Shown here piece after piece: positions 39,794-48,692 of a DNA stretch of 64,000 nt. Under the pieces are notes generated by a model. It was not told the DNA's origin. It made no database searches and saw nothing but the letters and a program-made list of their open reading frames with translations. Origin of the DNA: Bradyrhizobium sp. DOA9 (lineage in GTDB: Bacteria > Pseudomonadota > Alphaproteobacteria > Rhizobiales > Xanthobacteraceae); contig NZ_DF820425.1 of the NCBI RefSeq assembly GCF_000617845.2, forward strand, positions 4,329,725-4,393,724, in the 5' to 3' direction. A program made the position numbers and the translations under genes. Position 1 is the stretch's first letter. Every line of letters starts with the position of its first letter.

Positions 39794-41043
39794 GCGACGG
39801 CGCCGGCGAGGCGGCGGTGCAGGGCGCTGCGCCCGTCCGGCGCGGCGCGGTCGCCTTTATCTTCGTCACGATCCTGCTCGACATGATCGCGCTCGGCGTG
39901 ATCATGCCGGTCCTGCCGAAGCTGATCGAGAGCTTCGTCGACAACGACACAGCACATGCCGCGCGCATCTTCGGCCTGTTCGGCACCGCCTGGGCCTTGA
40001 TGCAGTTCGTGTTCTCGCCGCTGCTCGGGGCGCTGTCGGATCGTTTCGGACGCCGGCCGGTGGTGCTGCTGTCGAATTTCGGGCTCGCGGCCGATTACGT
40101 CTTGATGGCGCTGGCGCCGTCGCTTGCGTGGCTGTTCATCGGCCGCGTCATCTCCGGCATTACCTCGGCGAGCATCTCGACCGCCTTCGCCTATATCGCC
40201 GACATCACGCCGCCGGAGCGGCGTGCGGCGGTCTTCGGCCGGATTGGTGCGGCCTTCGGCGCCGGCTTCATCTTGGGCCCGGCGCTCGGCGGCCTGCTCG
40301 GCGATGTCGATCCGCGCCTGCCGTTCTGGGCCGCGGCGGCCCTGAGCTTCGCCAACGCGCTCTATGGCCTGTTCGTGCTGCCGGAGTCGCTGTCGCCCGA
40401 CAAGCGCGCCCCGTTCCGCTGGCGCAGCGCCAATCCGCTCGGCGCGCTGCAGCTGCTGCGTTCCAACGCGGTGCTGGCCGCGTTGTCGATCGTCAACTTC
40501 ATCGCGCAGGTCGCCCACGTCGTGCTGCCCTCGACCTTCGTGCTCTACGCGACCTATCGCTATGGCTGGGATTCCAAGACGGTGGGCCTGACGCTCGCGA
40601 TGGTCGGCATCTGCGCCATGGTGGTGCAGGGGTTTGCGATCGGACCCATCGTGCATGCGCTCGGCGAGCGCAACGCGCTGCTGCTCGGCCTCTGCTGTGG
40701 CGCGGTCGGCTTCGTGGTCCTCGGCGCTGCGCCGACCGGACCGCTGTCTTGGCTCGGGATTCCCATTCTGGCGCTGTGGGGCATCTCGGGGGCCGCTTCG
40801 CAAGCGCTGATGACGCGGCTCGTTGCGCCCGATCAGCAGGGCCAGCTGCAGGGCGCGACCGCGAGCGTGCAGAGCGTGTCGCAGCTCGTCGGCCCGTTCC
40901 TGTTCACGCTGACGTTTTCCTATTTCATCGGCGCCGGCGCGCCGCTGCATCTGCCCGGCGCGCCGTTCCTGCTCGCGGCGGTGCTGATGGTGGTGTGCGT
41001 GGTGATCGCCGTGCGGTCGCTGGGTGGCGCGAAGACGGCCTGA
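39790..41043 (+). CDS. MFS transporter, TetA-like
   Basis: A 417-residue protein with twelve helices. FIFVTILLDMIALGVIMPVLPKLIES, the loop LLGALSDRFGRRPVVLLSNFG and helix-5 GRIGAAFGAGFILGPALGG are the TCR/TetA motifs. The GTG start overlaps the der stop (GTGA), so it is coupled to der. Substrate unknown; tetracycline export should not be assumed, since many TetA-like proteins carry other compounds. Confidence 0.88.
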   Translation: MSDGAGEAAVQGAAPVRRGAVAFIFVTILLDMIALGVIMPVLPKLIESFVDNDTAHAARIFGLFGTAWALMQFVFSPLLGALSDRFGRRPVVLLSNFGLAADYVLMALAPSLAWLFIGRVISGITSASISTAFAYIADITPPERRAAVFGRIGAAFGAGFILGPALGGLLGDVDPRLPFWAAAALSFANALYGLFVLPESLSPDKRAPFRWRSANPLGALQLLRSNAVLAALSIVNFIAQVAHVVLPSTFVLYATYRYGWDSKTVGLTLAMVGICAMVVQGFAIGPIVHALGERNALLLGLCCGAVGFVVLGAAPTGPLSWLGIPILALWGISGAASQALMTRLVAPDQQGQLQGATASVQSVSQLVGPFLFTLTFSYFIGAGAPLHLPGAPFLLAAVLMVVCVVIAVRSLGGAKTA

Positions 41044-41050
41044 AACGCCA

Positions 41051-41073
41051 ATGCCCGGGACAAGCCCGGGCAT
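41051..41073. repeat. Short palindrome, family F (copy 1)
   Basis: ATGCCCGGG-ACAAG-CCCGGGCAT, a perfect 9-bp stem between two convergent genes. A copy with one changed pair lies at 43362-43384, an example of covariation (C-G to G-C or G-T). Confidence 0.8.
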
Positions 41074-41108
41074 GACGTCGTCGACACCGTTGTAGAACCG
41101 CTACGCGG

Positions 41109-42332
41109 TCACTTCTTCACCAGCGGGCAGTCGCTGTCCTTGAGCGGCTTGGCCGCATCTTCCGGCGCGATGGTGGCGACCAGCTTGTAATAGTCCCACG
41201 GTCCCTTCGATTCCTCGGGCTTCTTCACCTCGAACAGATAGGCCGGGATGAGGCGGCGTCCGTCCTGGCGCAACGGACCCTTGCCGAACAGCGGATCGTC
41301 GGTCGGCAGCTCCTTCATCTTGGCGACGACCTTGGCGCCGTCACGCGGATTGCTGCCGAGCGCGTCCATCGCCTTCAGGTAATGCAGGATCTCGGCATAG
41401 AGGCCCGCAACAGTCATCGAGGGCATCGAGCCCTTGGGCGAGGCCTTCTGGAAGCGCTTCGACCATTCGCGGGTCTGGTCGTTGAGGTCCCAATAGAAGG
41501 ACTCGGTGAAGGTCAGGCCCTGCGCGGTCTTGAGGCCGAGCGAGTGCACGTCGTTGATGAACAGCAGCAGCGCGGCGAGCTTCTGGCCGCCCTGGACGAT
41601 GCCGAACTCGGCGGCCTGCTTGATCGCGTTGGTGGTGTCGCCGCCCGCATTGGCAAGGCCGATGATCTTCGCCTTGGACGACTGCGCCTGGAGCAGGAAG
41701 GAGGAGAAGTCCGCCGTGTTCAACGGATGCTTGACGCCGCCGAGCACCTTGCCGCCGGTCGCGGTGACGACGGCGCCGGTGTCACGCTCCAGCGCATGGC
41801 CGAACGCGTAATCCGCGGTGAGGAAGAACCAGCTGTCGCCGCCCGCCTTGGTCAGCGCCTTGCCGGTGCCGTTGGCGAGCATGTAGGTGTCGTAGGTGAA
41901 CGAGACGGTGTTGGGCGTGCAGGCCTTGCCGGTGAGGTCGGCGGTGGCCGCACCCGAATTGAGCAGCACCGCATTCTTTTCCTTGACGAGGTTGCTCACC
42001 GCGAGCGCGACGCCGGAGCTCGGCGTGTCCGCGATGGCGTCGACCTTGTCGGCATCGATCCATTGCCGTGCGATGTTGACGCCGATGTCGGGCTTGTTCT
42101 GGTGATCGCCGGAGAGCACCTCGATGGTCCAGCCCTTGGCTTTCAGGCCGGAATCCTCGACCGCCATCTTCACCGCCGCCACCGAGTTCGGGCCGCCGAT
42201 GTCGGCATAGAGGCTCGACATGTCGTTGAGCACGCCGATCTTGATGGTCTTGTCTTGCGCGAACGCGGATGTGGCAAAGCCGAAAGCGGCACAGGCCAGA
42301 AGAGCCGCGGTGCGGCGTGAGGGCATCGTCAT
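41109..42332 (-). CDS. Orphan LivK-like binding protein (paralogue)
   Basis: A 407-residue periplasmic protein with signal peptide (TAALLACAAFGFATSAFAQ). The mature N-terminus DKTIKIGVLNDMSSLYADIGG and much of the chain (for example FLTADYAFGHALERDTGAVV, GGVKHPLNTADFSSFLLQAQ) nearly repeat the binding protein at 25716-26936, so both are recent paralogues. No permease or ATPase adjoins; it may feed the same transporter with another ligand. ATG 42332 follows AGGAAAG. A perfect 10-bp inverted repeat lies upstream (42439-42465). Confidence 0.9.
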   Translation of the reverse strand: MTMPSRRTAALLACAAFGFATSAFAQDKTIKIGVLNDMSSLYADIGGPNSVAAVKMAVEDSGLKAKGWTIEVLSGDHQNKPDIGVNIARQWIDADKVDAIADTPSSGVALAVSNLVKEKNAVLLNSGAATADLTGKACTPNTVSFTYDTYMLANGTGKALTKAGGDSWFFLTADYAFGHALERDTGAVVTATGGKVLGGVKHPLNTADFSSFLLQAQSSKAKIIGLANAGGDTTNAIKQAAEFGIVQGGQKLAALLLFINDVHSLGLKTAQGLTFTESFYWDLNDQTREWSKRFQKASPKGSMPSMTVAGLYAEILHYLKAMDALGSNPRDGAKVVAKMKELPTDDPLFGKGPLRQDGRRLIPAYLFEVKKPEESKGPWDYYKLVATIAPEDAAKPLKDSDCPLVKK

Positions 42333-42438
42333 AAAAGGCTTTCCTCCATTGTCAAATAAGCGGACGGCTCTCTTCGGGAGCCTTGTTCCGATTGACGCTC
42401 TACCGTGTCCGACGCCAGACGGCAATGCACCTAAAGCC

Positions 42439-42465
42439 GGATGACGCTGCGTCCTAGCGTCATCC
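42439..42465. promoter_or_regulatory. Inverted repeat upstream of the orphan binding protein
   Basis: GGATGACGCT and AGCGTCATCC form a perfect 10-bp pair around GCGTCCT, 107 bp before the binding-protein start, in the 266-bp gap to the SDR gene. It could be an operator or the end of the SDR transcript. The gap otherwise holds nothing I can name. Confidence 0.5.
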
Positions 42466-42598
42466 ATCGGTTAACTTTTGGGCAAAATGCCTTGAGACGC
42501 TATTCAGCGCGTCCGATGCGGCTTGAATTTCTGAATGCGTTTTTTCGGTATCGACACGGCGGTATAGACGTTACCCCCGGTATGGCGTCCGATGGCAA

Positions 42599-43339
42599 TC
42601 AGGCCGGCGCGCGGAAGCTCATCAGGGTGCGGGTCCTGTAGTCGTAGAACTTGCCGGTCTCGGTCCAGTCGGGCGCGCACAGCGGCACGATGAATTCGGC
42701 GACCTGCTCGGGCGTGTCGAGCGTCTCGGGATCCTCGCCGGGCATCAGGGTCGCGCGCATGCGGGTGCGGACCGGGCCGGGATTGAACAAATTGACGCGC
42801 AACTTCATGTTCGCGGTTTCCTGCGCCCAGGCGCGCGCCAGCGTCTCCAGTGCCGCCTTGGACGCGGCGTAGGGGCTGACGTAAGCAGTGGCCTTGTTGG
42901 CGGCACCCGAGGTGATGAACACGGCGCGGCCGGCATCGGACTGCTTCAGCAGCGGCTCCATGCAGCGGATCAGCTGGAAGTTCGCGGAGACGTTCACAGC
43001 CATCACGTCGTTAAAGGTCTTCAGCTCGATATGGCCGATCGGCGAGGACGGGCCGAGCACGCCGGCATTGCCGACCAGGATGTCGAGCTTGCCGTAGCGC
43101 TCGTGCAGGCCGGCGCCGAGCCGCGCGATGCCGTCGGAATCGGTGAGGTTGAGCGGCACCAGGGTGGCGCTGCCGCCAAGTTTGCGGATCTCGTCGTCGA
43201 GCTCCTCCAGCCCGCCTTGCGTGCGCGCGACCGCAACAATGTGCGCGCCGGCTTTCGCCAATGCGATAGCGGTGGCGAAGCCGATGCCGCGCGAGGCGCC
43301 TGTGACGAGAGCGATACGGTCAGCGAGGGGTTTGGTCAT
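42599..43339 (-). CDS. Short-chain dehydrogenase/reductase
   Basis: A 246-residue NAD(P)-dependent oxidoreductase. Cofactor loop TGASRGIGFATA (~12-23), NAGVLGP, Ser before YVSPYAASKAALE (catalytic Tyr-x-x-x-Lys) and the NPGPVRTRMRA turn are all present. It resembles the YciK-like group. The substrate is unknown. It lies downstream of purF in the same direction, with a small membrane-protein gene between; co-transcription is possible. Confidence 0.9.
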   Translation of the reverse strand: MTKPLADRIALVTGASRGIGFATAIALAKAGAHIVAVARTQGGLEELDDEIRKLGGSATLVPLNLTDSDGIARLGAGLHERYGKLDILVGNAGVLGPSSPIGHIELKTFNDVMAVNVSANFQLIRCMEPLLKQSDAGRAVFITSGAANKATAYVSPYAASKAALETLARAWAQETANMKLRVNLFNPGPVRTRMRATLMPGEDPETLDTPEQVAEFIVPLCAPDWTETGKFYDYRTRTLMSFRAPA

Positions 43340-43361
43340 GGCGGGGGTTTTACAGGCGTGG

Positions 43362-43384
43362 ATGGCCGGGACAAGCCCGGTCAT
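43362..43384. repeat. Short palindrome, family F (copy 2)
   Basis: ATGGCCGGG-ACAAG-CCCGGTCAT, the same loop and stem plan as 41051-41073. It lies 22 bp before the SDR start. Confidence 0.75.
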
Positions 43385-43408
43385 GACGGAATTTAGGCCC
43401 TCAAGCTT

Positions 43409-43552
43409 TTAGCTACCGCCGCCCAACTGAATATTGTCGCTGTTGGTTCCGTTTCCCGAGCCGTCGGGGGTGACCTTCATGCCTTGCCTGAAGGCGAACA
43501 CAATAAAGCCGATCAACACCAGTCCGCAGACGATGGCGATGGCCAGCTGCAT
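43409..43552 (-). CDS. Small single-span membrane protein
   Basis: A 47-residue protein MQLAIAIVCGLVLIGFIVFA..., with one N-terminal membrane helix, a short basic stretch (FRQGMK) and a polar Gly/Asn-rich tail. It starts 15 bp after the purF stop on the same strand. The helix, spacing and codon use support a real gene; no family is known to me. Confidence 0.6.
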   Translation of the reverse strand: MQLAIAIVCGLVLIGFIVFAFRQGMKVTPDGSGNGTNSDNIQLGGGS

Positions 43553-43567
43553 GGTCGCGGCCTCGCG

Positions 43568-45079
43568 TCAGCTCGCCTCCGCCAGCAGTGACAGCTGCCG
43601 CGGCTGCGGCTCGGTCTGGGTCTGGTCGGTGAGGTGGGTCGGGTAGGCCCCGGTAAAACAATGATCCGCGAACTTCGGATTGGCGGGGTCGCGGCCGGGC
43701 TCGCCCATGGCGCGGTACATGCCGTCGATCGACAGGAAGGCGAGCGAGTCCGCGCCGATGAGCTCGCGCATCTCCTCCAGCGAATGCGTCGCAGCCAGGA
43801 GGCCGCCGCGGTCGGGCAGGTCGATGCCGTAATAGTCAGGATAGAGGATCGGGGGCGAAGCGAGGCGGAAATGCACCTCCTTGGCGCCGGCATCGCGCAT
43901 CATGCGCACGATCTTCTTCGAGGTGGTGCCGCGCACCAGGGAATCGTCGATCAGGATGATGCGCTTGCCTTCGATCGCGGCGCGGTTGGCCGAGTGCTTC
44001 ATGCGCACGCCGGATTCGCGGATCGCCTGCGTCGGCTGGATGAAGGTGCGGCCGACATAATGGTTGCGGATGATGCCGAGCTCGAACGGCACGCCCGAAT
44101 GCTGGCTGTAGCCGACCGCCGCGGGCACGCCGGAATCCGGCACCGGCACGACGACGTCGACGGGCACATGGCTCTCGCGCGCGAGCTGCGCACCGAAGGC
44201 CTTGCGCACCTCGTAGACCGAGCGGCCGTGGACGATGGAATCCGGCCGCGAGAAGTAGATGTATTCGAAGATGCAGGGGCGCGGCGCCATCGGCGGGAAC
44301 GGCTTGTGGATGTCCTGGCCGTTCTCGTCGAACACGATGACTTCGCCCGGCTCGATGTCGCGCACGAAGCGTGCACCGATGATGTCGAGCGCGCAGGTCT
44401 CGGAGGTCAGGATCGGGCAGCCATCGAGCTCACCGAGCACCAGCGGGCGGATGCCACGCGGATCGCGCGCGCCGACCAGCTTCTTGTTGGTGACCGAGAC
44501 CAGCGCATAAGCGCCCTCGATCTCGCGCAGCGCGTCGATATAGCGCTCGATGAAACGGCTGCGCCTCGAGCGCGCCACCAGATGCAGGATCACCTCGGTG
44601 TCGGAGGTCGACTGCATCATGGCGCCGCTCTTGACGAGCTCGCGGCGCAGCGTCAGGCCGTTGGAGAGATTGCCGTTGTGGGCGACGGCGAGACCGCCGG
44701 CATTGAGCTCGGCGAACAGCGGCTGCACGTTGCGCAGGATGGTCGCGCCGGTCGTGGCGTAGCGGACATGGCCGACCGCGACATTGCCGGGCAGGCGGTC
44801 GATCACCTCGCGGCGGGAGAAGGTGTCGCCGACGAGGCCGAGGCGGCGTTCGGAATGGAAGCGGCTGCCGTCGTAGGAGACGATGCCGGCGGCCTCCTGG
44901 CCGCGGTGCTGCAGGGCGTGAAGGCCGAGCGCGGTGATGGCGGCCGCATCGGGATGGCCGTAGATGCCGAAGACGCCGCATTCCTCGCGGATCGTGTCTC
45001 CGTCCAGGTCGTCCTGAAGCTCTAACGCGGCCGAGCCGGGATCGCGTTCAGTGTGGGCGTCCTGGTCAGGGTGTCGCAT
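43568..45079 (-). CDS. purF: Amidophosphoribosyltransferase
   Basis: A 503-residue enzyme of the first step of purine synthesis: glutamine + PRPP to phosphoribosylamine. The N-terminal nucleophile domain starts at Cys in REECGVFGIYGHPDA, after a ~25-residue leader which must be removed or cleaved (Cys is not residue 2). The PRPP loop is RIILIDDSLVRGTTSKKIV. ATG 45079 is chosen over TTG 45106. It lies 28 bp after cvpA, the usual cvpA-purF pair. Confidence 0.96.
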   Translation of the reverse strand: MRHPDQDAHTERDPGSAALELQDDLDGDTIREECGVFGIYGHPDAAAITALGLHALQHRGQEAAGIVSYDGSRFHSERRLGLVGDTFSRREVIDRLPGNVAVGHVRYATTGATILRNVQPLFAELNAGGLAVAHNGNLSNGLTLRRELVKSGAMMQSTSDTEVILHLVARSRRSRFIERYIDALREIEGAYALVSVTNKKLVGARDPRGIRPLVLGELDGCPILTSETCALDIIGARFVRDIEPGEVIVFDENGQDIHKPFPPMAPRPCIFEYIYFSRPDSIVHGRSVYEVRKAFGAQLARESHVPVDVVVPVPDSGVPAAVGYSQHSGVPFELGIIRNHYVGRTFIQPTQAIRESGVRMKHSANRAAIEGKRIILIDDSLVRGTTSKKIVRMMRDAGAKEVHFRLASPPILYPDYYGIDLPDRGGLLAATHSLEEMRELIGADSLAFLSIDGMYRAMGEPGRDPANPKFADHCFTGAYPTHLTDQTQTEPQPRQLSLLAEAS

Positions 45080-45107
45080 CTCGTCCGCGCCTCTCTTTAG
45101 GGCCAAA

Positions 45108-45737
45108 TCAACGCGCCGCAGGTTTCTCGATCAGCTTTTTCATGCCGTCACGAGCCGATTTACTGTACCCGTCGCCACTGCCCGAAGGCTGCTGCTCGGA
45201 TTCAGCTTGATCATCATCTGGTTTGTTTTTCTTGAATCTCTTCAAGATGGTGTTCTCGGGGTCGTCAGGCAAGAGGGCCATCAGCCAATCGCCGGTTCCC
45301 TGGAGCACGACCCGGGACTTGGCCCCGGTGACCCAGTCGGGGCGCTGCTTGTCCGGCACCAGCCAGGTGAAGAACAGGAACGCGACCACGACGATCAAAA
45401 GCCCGCGAGCCAGGCCGAACAGGAAGCCAAGGGTGCGATCCAGCGCGCCAATGCGCGAATCCAGGATCATGTCGGAGATCCGGACCGTGATGACGGAGAC
45501 CACGACCAGGGTGCCGATGAACACGCCCGCGACCACGACGACGCTCGCGACCGTGTCGTTGTTGAAATAGGTCTTGGCGGTTGGCAGCAGCTTCGAGAAG
45601 GAATACAGCGTCACGATTGCCGCCGCACCCCAGGCCGCGATCGACAGGATTTCGCGCATGAAGCCGCGGACCATGGCGAGCAGGCCCGAAATCAGCATCA
45701 CACCGAGCAGGATCAGGTCGAGGAGTGTTACTGGCAT
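45108..45737 (-). CDS. cvpA: CvpA-family membrane protein
   Basis: A 209-residue protein with four membrane helices (LLDLILLGVMLISGLLAMVRGFMREILSIAAWGAAAIVT... and IGALDRTLGFLFGLARGLLIVVVAFLFF), the CvpA signature GALDRTLGFLFGLARG included. The C-terminal tail is charged. CvpA was named for colicin V production and influences envelope functions. It precedes purF in a two-gene operon. Confidence 0.92.
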   Translation of the reverse strand: MPVTLLDLILLGVMLISGLLAMVRGFMREILSIAAWGAAAIVTLYSFSKLLPTAKTYFNNDTVASVVVVAGVFIGTLVVVSVITVRISDMILDSRIGALDRTLGFLFGLARGLLIVVVAFLFFTWLVPDKQRPDWVTGAKSRVVLQGTGDWLMALLPDDPENTILKRFKKNKPDDDQAESEQQPSGSGDGYSKSARDGMKKLIEKPAAR

Positions 45738-45906
45738 CGGCTGGTCTGGTCCGCTCGTACTTCAAAGGTGCTTCTGGCCGAATCGGTGCTTGGCCGCTGC
45801 CCTAAAAGACGGGCAGACGGCGTTCCCGGCAAGGCCGCAACCACGCAATCCCATGCTGCTTTTGTGACGGCTGTATAGCGGCGAGGGCCTCCGGCGTCAC
45901 CTCCAC

Positions 45907-47352
45907 CTAACCCTCTCCGCGGCGGAATCTTGCCGGTGTGGCATTTTTCTCTGGCTGCGCGCTGGATTCGCCCCGGCGGGAGCCCCTGGCTGCGATCTCG
46001 GCCACCAATGTCGTCAGGCTGTTCACCGCGTTCAGGGACAGGCCGGCGTCGCCGCCCGCATCGCCCCGTGCCGATTCGGGCAGCACGGCGCGCTGGAAAC
46101 CGAGCTTTGCCGCTTCCTTCAGCCGGGCCGGGGTCTGCGCCACCGGGCGCACCACGCCCGACAGCGAGATTTCGCCGAAATAGACGGCATCGGTGGGTAA
46201 CTGCGCATTAACCAGCGAGGACACCAGCGCTGCGGCCGCGGCCAGGTCGGCCGCCGGCTCGTGGATGCGCAGGCCACCAGCGACGTTCAGATAGACGTCG
46301 TGGCCGGACAGCTTGACCCCGCAATGGGCCTCCAGCACCGCCAGCACCATCGAGAGCCGGCTCGGATCCCAGCCGACCACGGCCCGGCGCGGGGTGCCGA
46401 GCGAGGTCGGGGCCACCAGTGCCTGCAATTCGACCAGAACCGGCCTGGTACCCTCGATGCCGGCGAAGACCGCGGTGCCGGGCGTGCCGAGATCGCGCTC
46501 GGACAGGAACAGCTCGGAAGGATTGGTGACCTCGCGGAGGCCAAGGCCGGTCATCTCGAACACGCCGATCTCGTCGGTCGGGCCGAAGCGGTTCTTCACC
46601 GCGCGCAGGATGCGGAATTGCTGCGAGCCTTCGCCCTCGAACGACATCACCGCATCGACCATGTGCTCGACCACGCGCGGGCCGGCGATCTGGCCGTCCT
46701 TGGTGACGTGGCCGACCAGGATGATGGCCGCACCGGTCTTCTTGGCAAAGCGGATCAGCGCCTGCGCCGAGGCGCGCACCTGCGTCACCGTGCCGGGCGC
46801 CGATTCCACCGTGTCGGTCCACATGGTCTGGATCGAGTCGATCACGATCAGCCGGGGCACCGCGCCCTCCGACAGCGTCGAGACGATGTCCTCGACCGAG
46901 GTCTCGGCGGCGAGCTGCACCGGCGCGTCCGACAGCCCGAGCCGCTCGGCGCGCAGGCGCACCTGCGCGACCGCCTCTTCGCCGGAGATGTAGACGACGC
47001 GGTGGCCGGCCCGCGCCAAGAGGCTGGTCGCCTGCGTCAGCAGCGTCGACTTGCCGATGCCGGGATCGCCGCCGACCAGCAGCACCGAGCCGCGCACGAA
47101 GCCGCCGCCGGTGACGCGGTCGAGCTCGCTCATCCCTGAGGACAGGCGCGGCGCATCCGGGCTTTTTCCGGCGAGGCTTTCCAGCGCGAACGTTCGGCCC
47201 TTACGCTTGGAGCGGATCGACACCGGCACACTGCCGCTGGTGTCTTCCTCAGCGAGCGTATTCCACTCGCCGCAGGACTCGCACTTGCCCTGCCAGCGGT
47301 TATAGGCCGCGCCACAGTTCTGGCAGACGAAGGAGAGGGTGGATTTGGCCAT
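45907..47352 (-). CDS. radA: DNA repair protein RadA (Sms)
   Basis: A 481-residue protein: N-terminal four-Cys zinc finger (CQNCGAAYNRWQGKCESCGEW), a RecA-like ATPase with Walker A GGDPGIGKSTLLTQ and LIVIDSIQTMWTD, the RadA-specific KNRFG motif, and a C-terminal Lon-like domain from ~residue 285 (AGGLRIHEPAADLAAAAALVSS). It assists recombination intermediates. Its stop is followed by cvpA. Confidence 0.96.
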   Translation of the reverse strand: MAKSTLSFVCQNCGAAYNRWQGKCESCGEWNTLAEEDTSGSVPVSIRSKRKGRTFALESLAGKSPDAPRLSSGMSELDRVTGGGFVRGSVLLVGGDPGIGKSTLLTQATSLLARAGHRVVYISGEEAVAQVRLRAERLGLSDAPVQLAAETSVEDIVSTLSEGAVPRLIVIDSIQTMWTDTVESAPGTVTQVRASAQALIRFAKKTGAAIILVGHVTKDGQIAGPRVVEHMVDAVMSFEGEGSQQFRILRAVKNRFGPTDEIGVFEMTGLGLREVTNPSELFLSERDLGTPGTAVFAGIEGTRPVLVELQALVAPTSLGTPRRAVVGWDPSRLSMVLAVLEAHCGVKLSGHDVYLNVAGGLRIHEPAADLAAAAALVSSLVNAQLPTDAVYFGEISLSGVVRPVAQTPARLKEAAKLGFQRAVLPESARGDAGGDAGLSLNAVNSLTTLVAEIAARGSRRGESSAQPEKNATPARFRRGEG

Positions 47353-47528
47353 GAGGATAGCGAGTCGCGGGTTTCAGATCTGCTGATAGCACGGATTGGC
47401 AGGTCGATCGCCGGCGCTTCGAATATCTGAATTCGGCAGGCGAGATATACCTTTCGTTAGCCTTGCGCCGCTGTGCCCGGTGCGATTTTGCCAATTCTTA
47501 GCGGACGTGGGTGCAATCTCGGAACCCA

Positions 47529-48692
47529 ATGGGGGCGGCGAAATTGACGAGATTCCTGCGAATATTGCTCGCGGCGGGCATGGTCTGCGGCGCTTTTGGG
47601 TCCGTTGGCGGTAGCGTTGCCAAGCCCCTCAACATCGTCTTCGTCAATCCCGGCAAGGCCGGCGAGGTCTACTGGGACATGGTCGCGCAGGCCATGCAGG
47701 CCGCCGGCCGCAAGCTCGACGCGCGTGTCGAGGTGCTGACCAGCGAACGCAACCACCGCACCATGCAGGAGCTCGGCTTCGGCGTGGTGGCCCGTCCCGA
47801 CAAGCCCGACTTCCTCATCCTGTCGAACGAGGAATCCGCCGCCGTTCCCATCCTCGAGGCGGCCGAAGCCGCGGGCGTCAAGACGCTGCTGCTCTCGAAC
47901 ACGCTGATCGGCGAGGACGCGGTGCGCTTTGGACCGCCGAGGCAAAAGCTCAAGACATGGCTCGGCGACATCACGACCGATCTTCAGACCGCGGGCGCGC
48001 GGATGGCCAATGCGCTGATCACGGCGGCGCGCGCCGAAAAATGGCAGAGCGCGGACGGCAAGATCCACATTCTCGGCATCGGTGGCGACGAGACCACGCC
48101 GGCTTCGATCGCCCGCAACGCCGGCCTCACGCGCGCGGTGGATGCTGCGTCCGACGTCGTGGTGGACCGCATGCTGTTCGCCAACTGGACGCAGTCCGAG
48201 GCCGAGCGCGTTACGGCAAACTACCTGAGCTGGGCCGCGCGCAAGCAGATCCGGCCTGCCGGGATCTGGGCCGGTAACGATCCGATGGCGCTCGGCGCGG
48301 TACGCGCGGCGATCGCCGCCGGCCTCGTGCCCGGCGAGAACATCCAGGTGGTCGGCCTCAACTGGTCGGAGGATGCGCTGCGGGAGATCAAGGCGGGCCG
48401 CATGCTCCTGACCGATGGCGGACATTTCCTGCTCGGCGGCTGGTCAGTCGTTCTGCTGCGCGACTATGCCGATGGCTGCGATTTTGCAGCCGTTTCGCCC
48501 CGCGTCGAGGTCAAGACCTCGGCGATCACGCGCGACAATCTCGCGTCTGTCGGCGACCTCATCAAGACCCGTGCGTTCGACCGGATCGACTTCACGCGGT
48601 TCCGGGCGAAGGCCGGACGCTGCGGCCAATACGATTTCTCGCTCGATGCGCTCATCTCGTCGCTGCCGGTTGCCGAAGGCGTGGCGGATTGA
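47529..48692 (+). CDS. Type-1 periplasmic binding protein coupled to a GGDEF-EAL gene
   Basis: A 387-residue protein with a signal peptide (RILLAAGMVCGAFGSVGG...) and a sugar-binding-type periplasmic fold: LNIVFVNPGKAGEVYWDMVAQAMQAAGRKLD, PDFLILSNEESAAVPILEAAEAAGVKTLLL, GIGGDETTPASIARNAGL and AGIWAGNDPMALGAVRAAI. No ABC permease or ATPase adjoins; the stop overlaps the next gene's ATG. By analogy with NspS-MbaA type systems it may be the ligand sensor for the cyclase/phosphodiesterase. ATG 47529 is chosen; GTG 47511 is possible. Confidence 0.85.
   Translation: MGAAKLTRFLRILLAAGMVCGAFGSVGGSVAKPLNIVFVNPGKAGEVYWDMVAQAMQAAGRKLDARVEVLTSERNHRTMQELGFGVVARPDKPDFLILSNEESAAVPILEAAEAAGVKTLLLSNTLIGEDAVRFGPPRQKLKTWLGDITTDLQTAGARMANALITAARAEKWQSADGKIHILGIGGDETTPASIARNAGLTRAVDAASDVVVDRMLFANWTQSEAERVTANYLSWAARKQIRPAGIWAGNDPMALGAVRAAIAAGLVPGENIQVVGLNWSEDALREIKAGRMLLTDGGHFLLGGWSVVLLRDYADGCDFAAVSPRVEVKTSAITRDNLASVGDLIKTRAFDRIDFTRFRAKAGRCGQYDFSLDALISSLPVAEGVAD

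Noticed and set aside
39790..41043. Tetracycline-resistance determinant
   Set aside because: The protein is only TetA-like; coupling to der and chromosomal codon use argue for a native transporter of unknown substrate.
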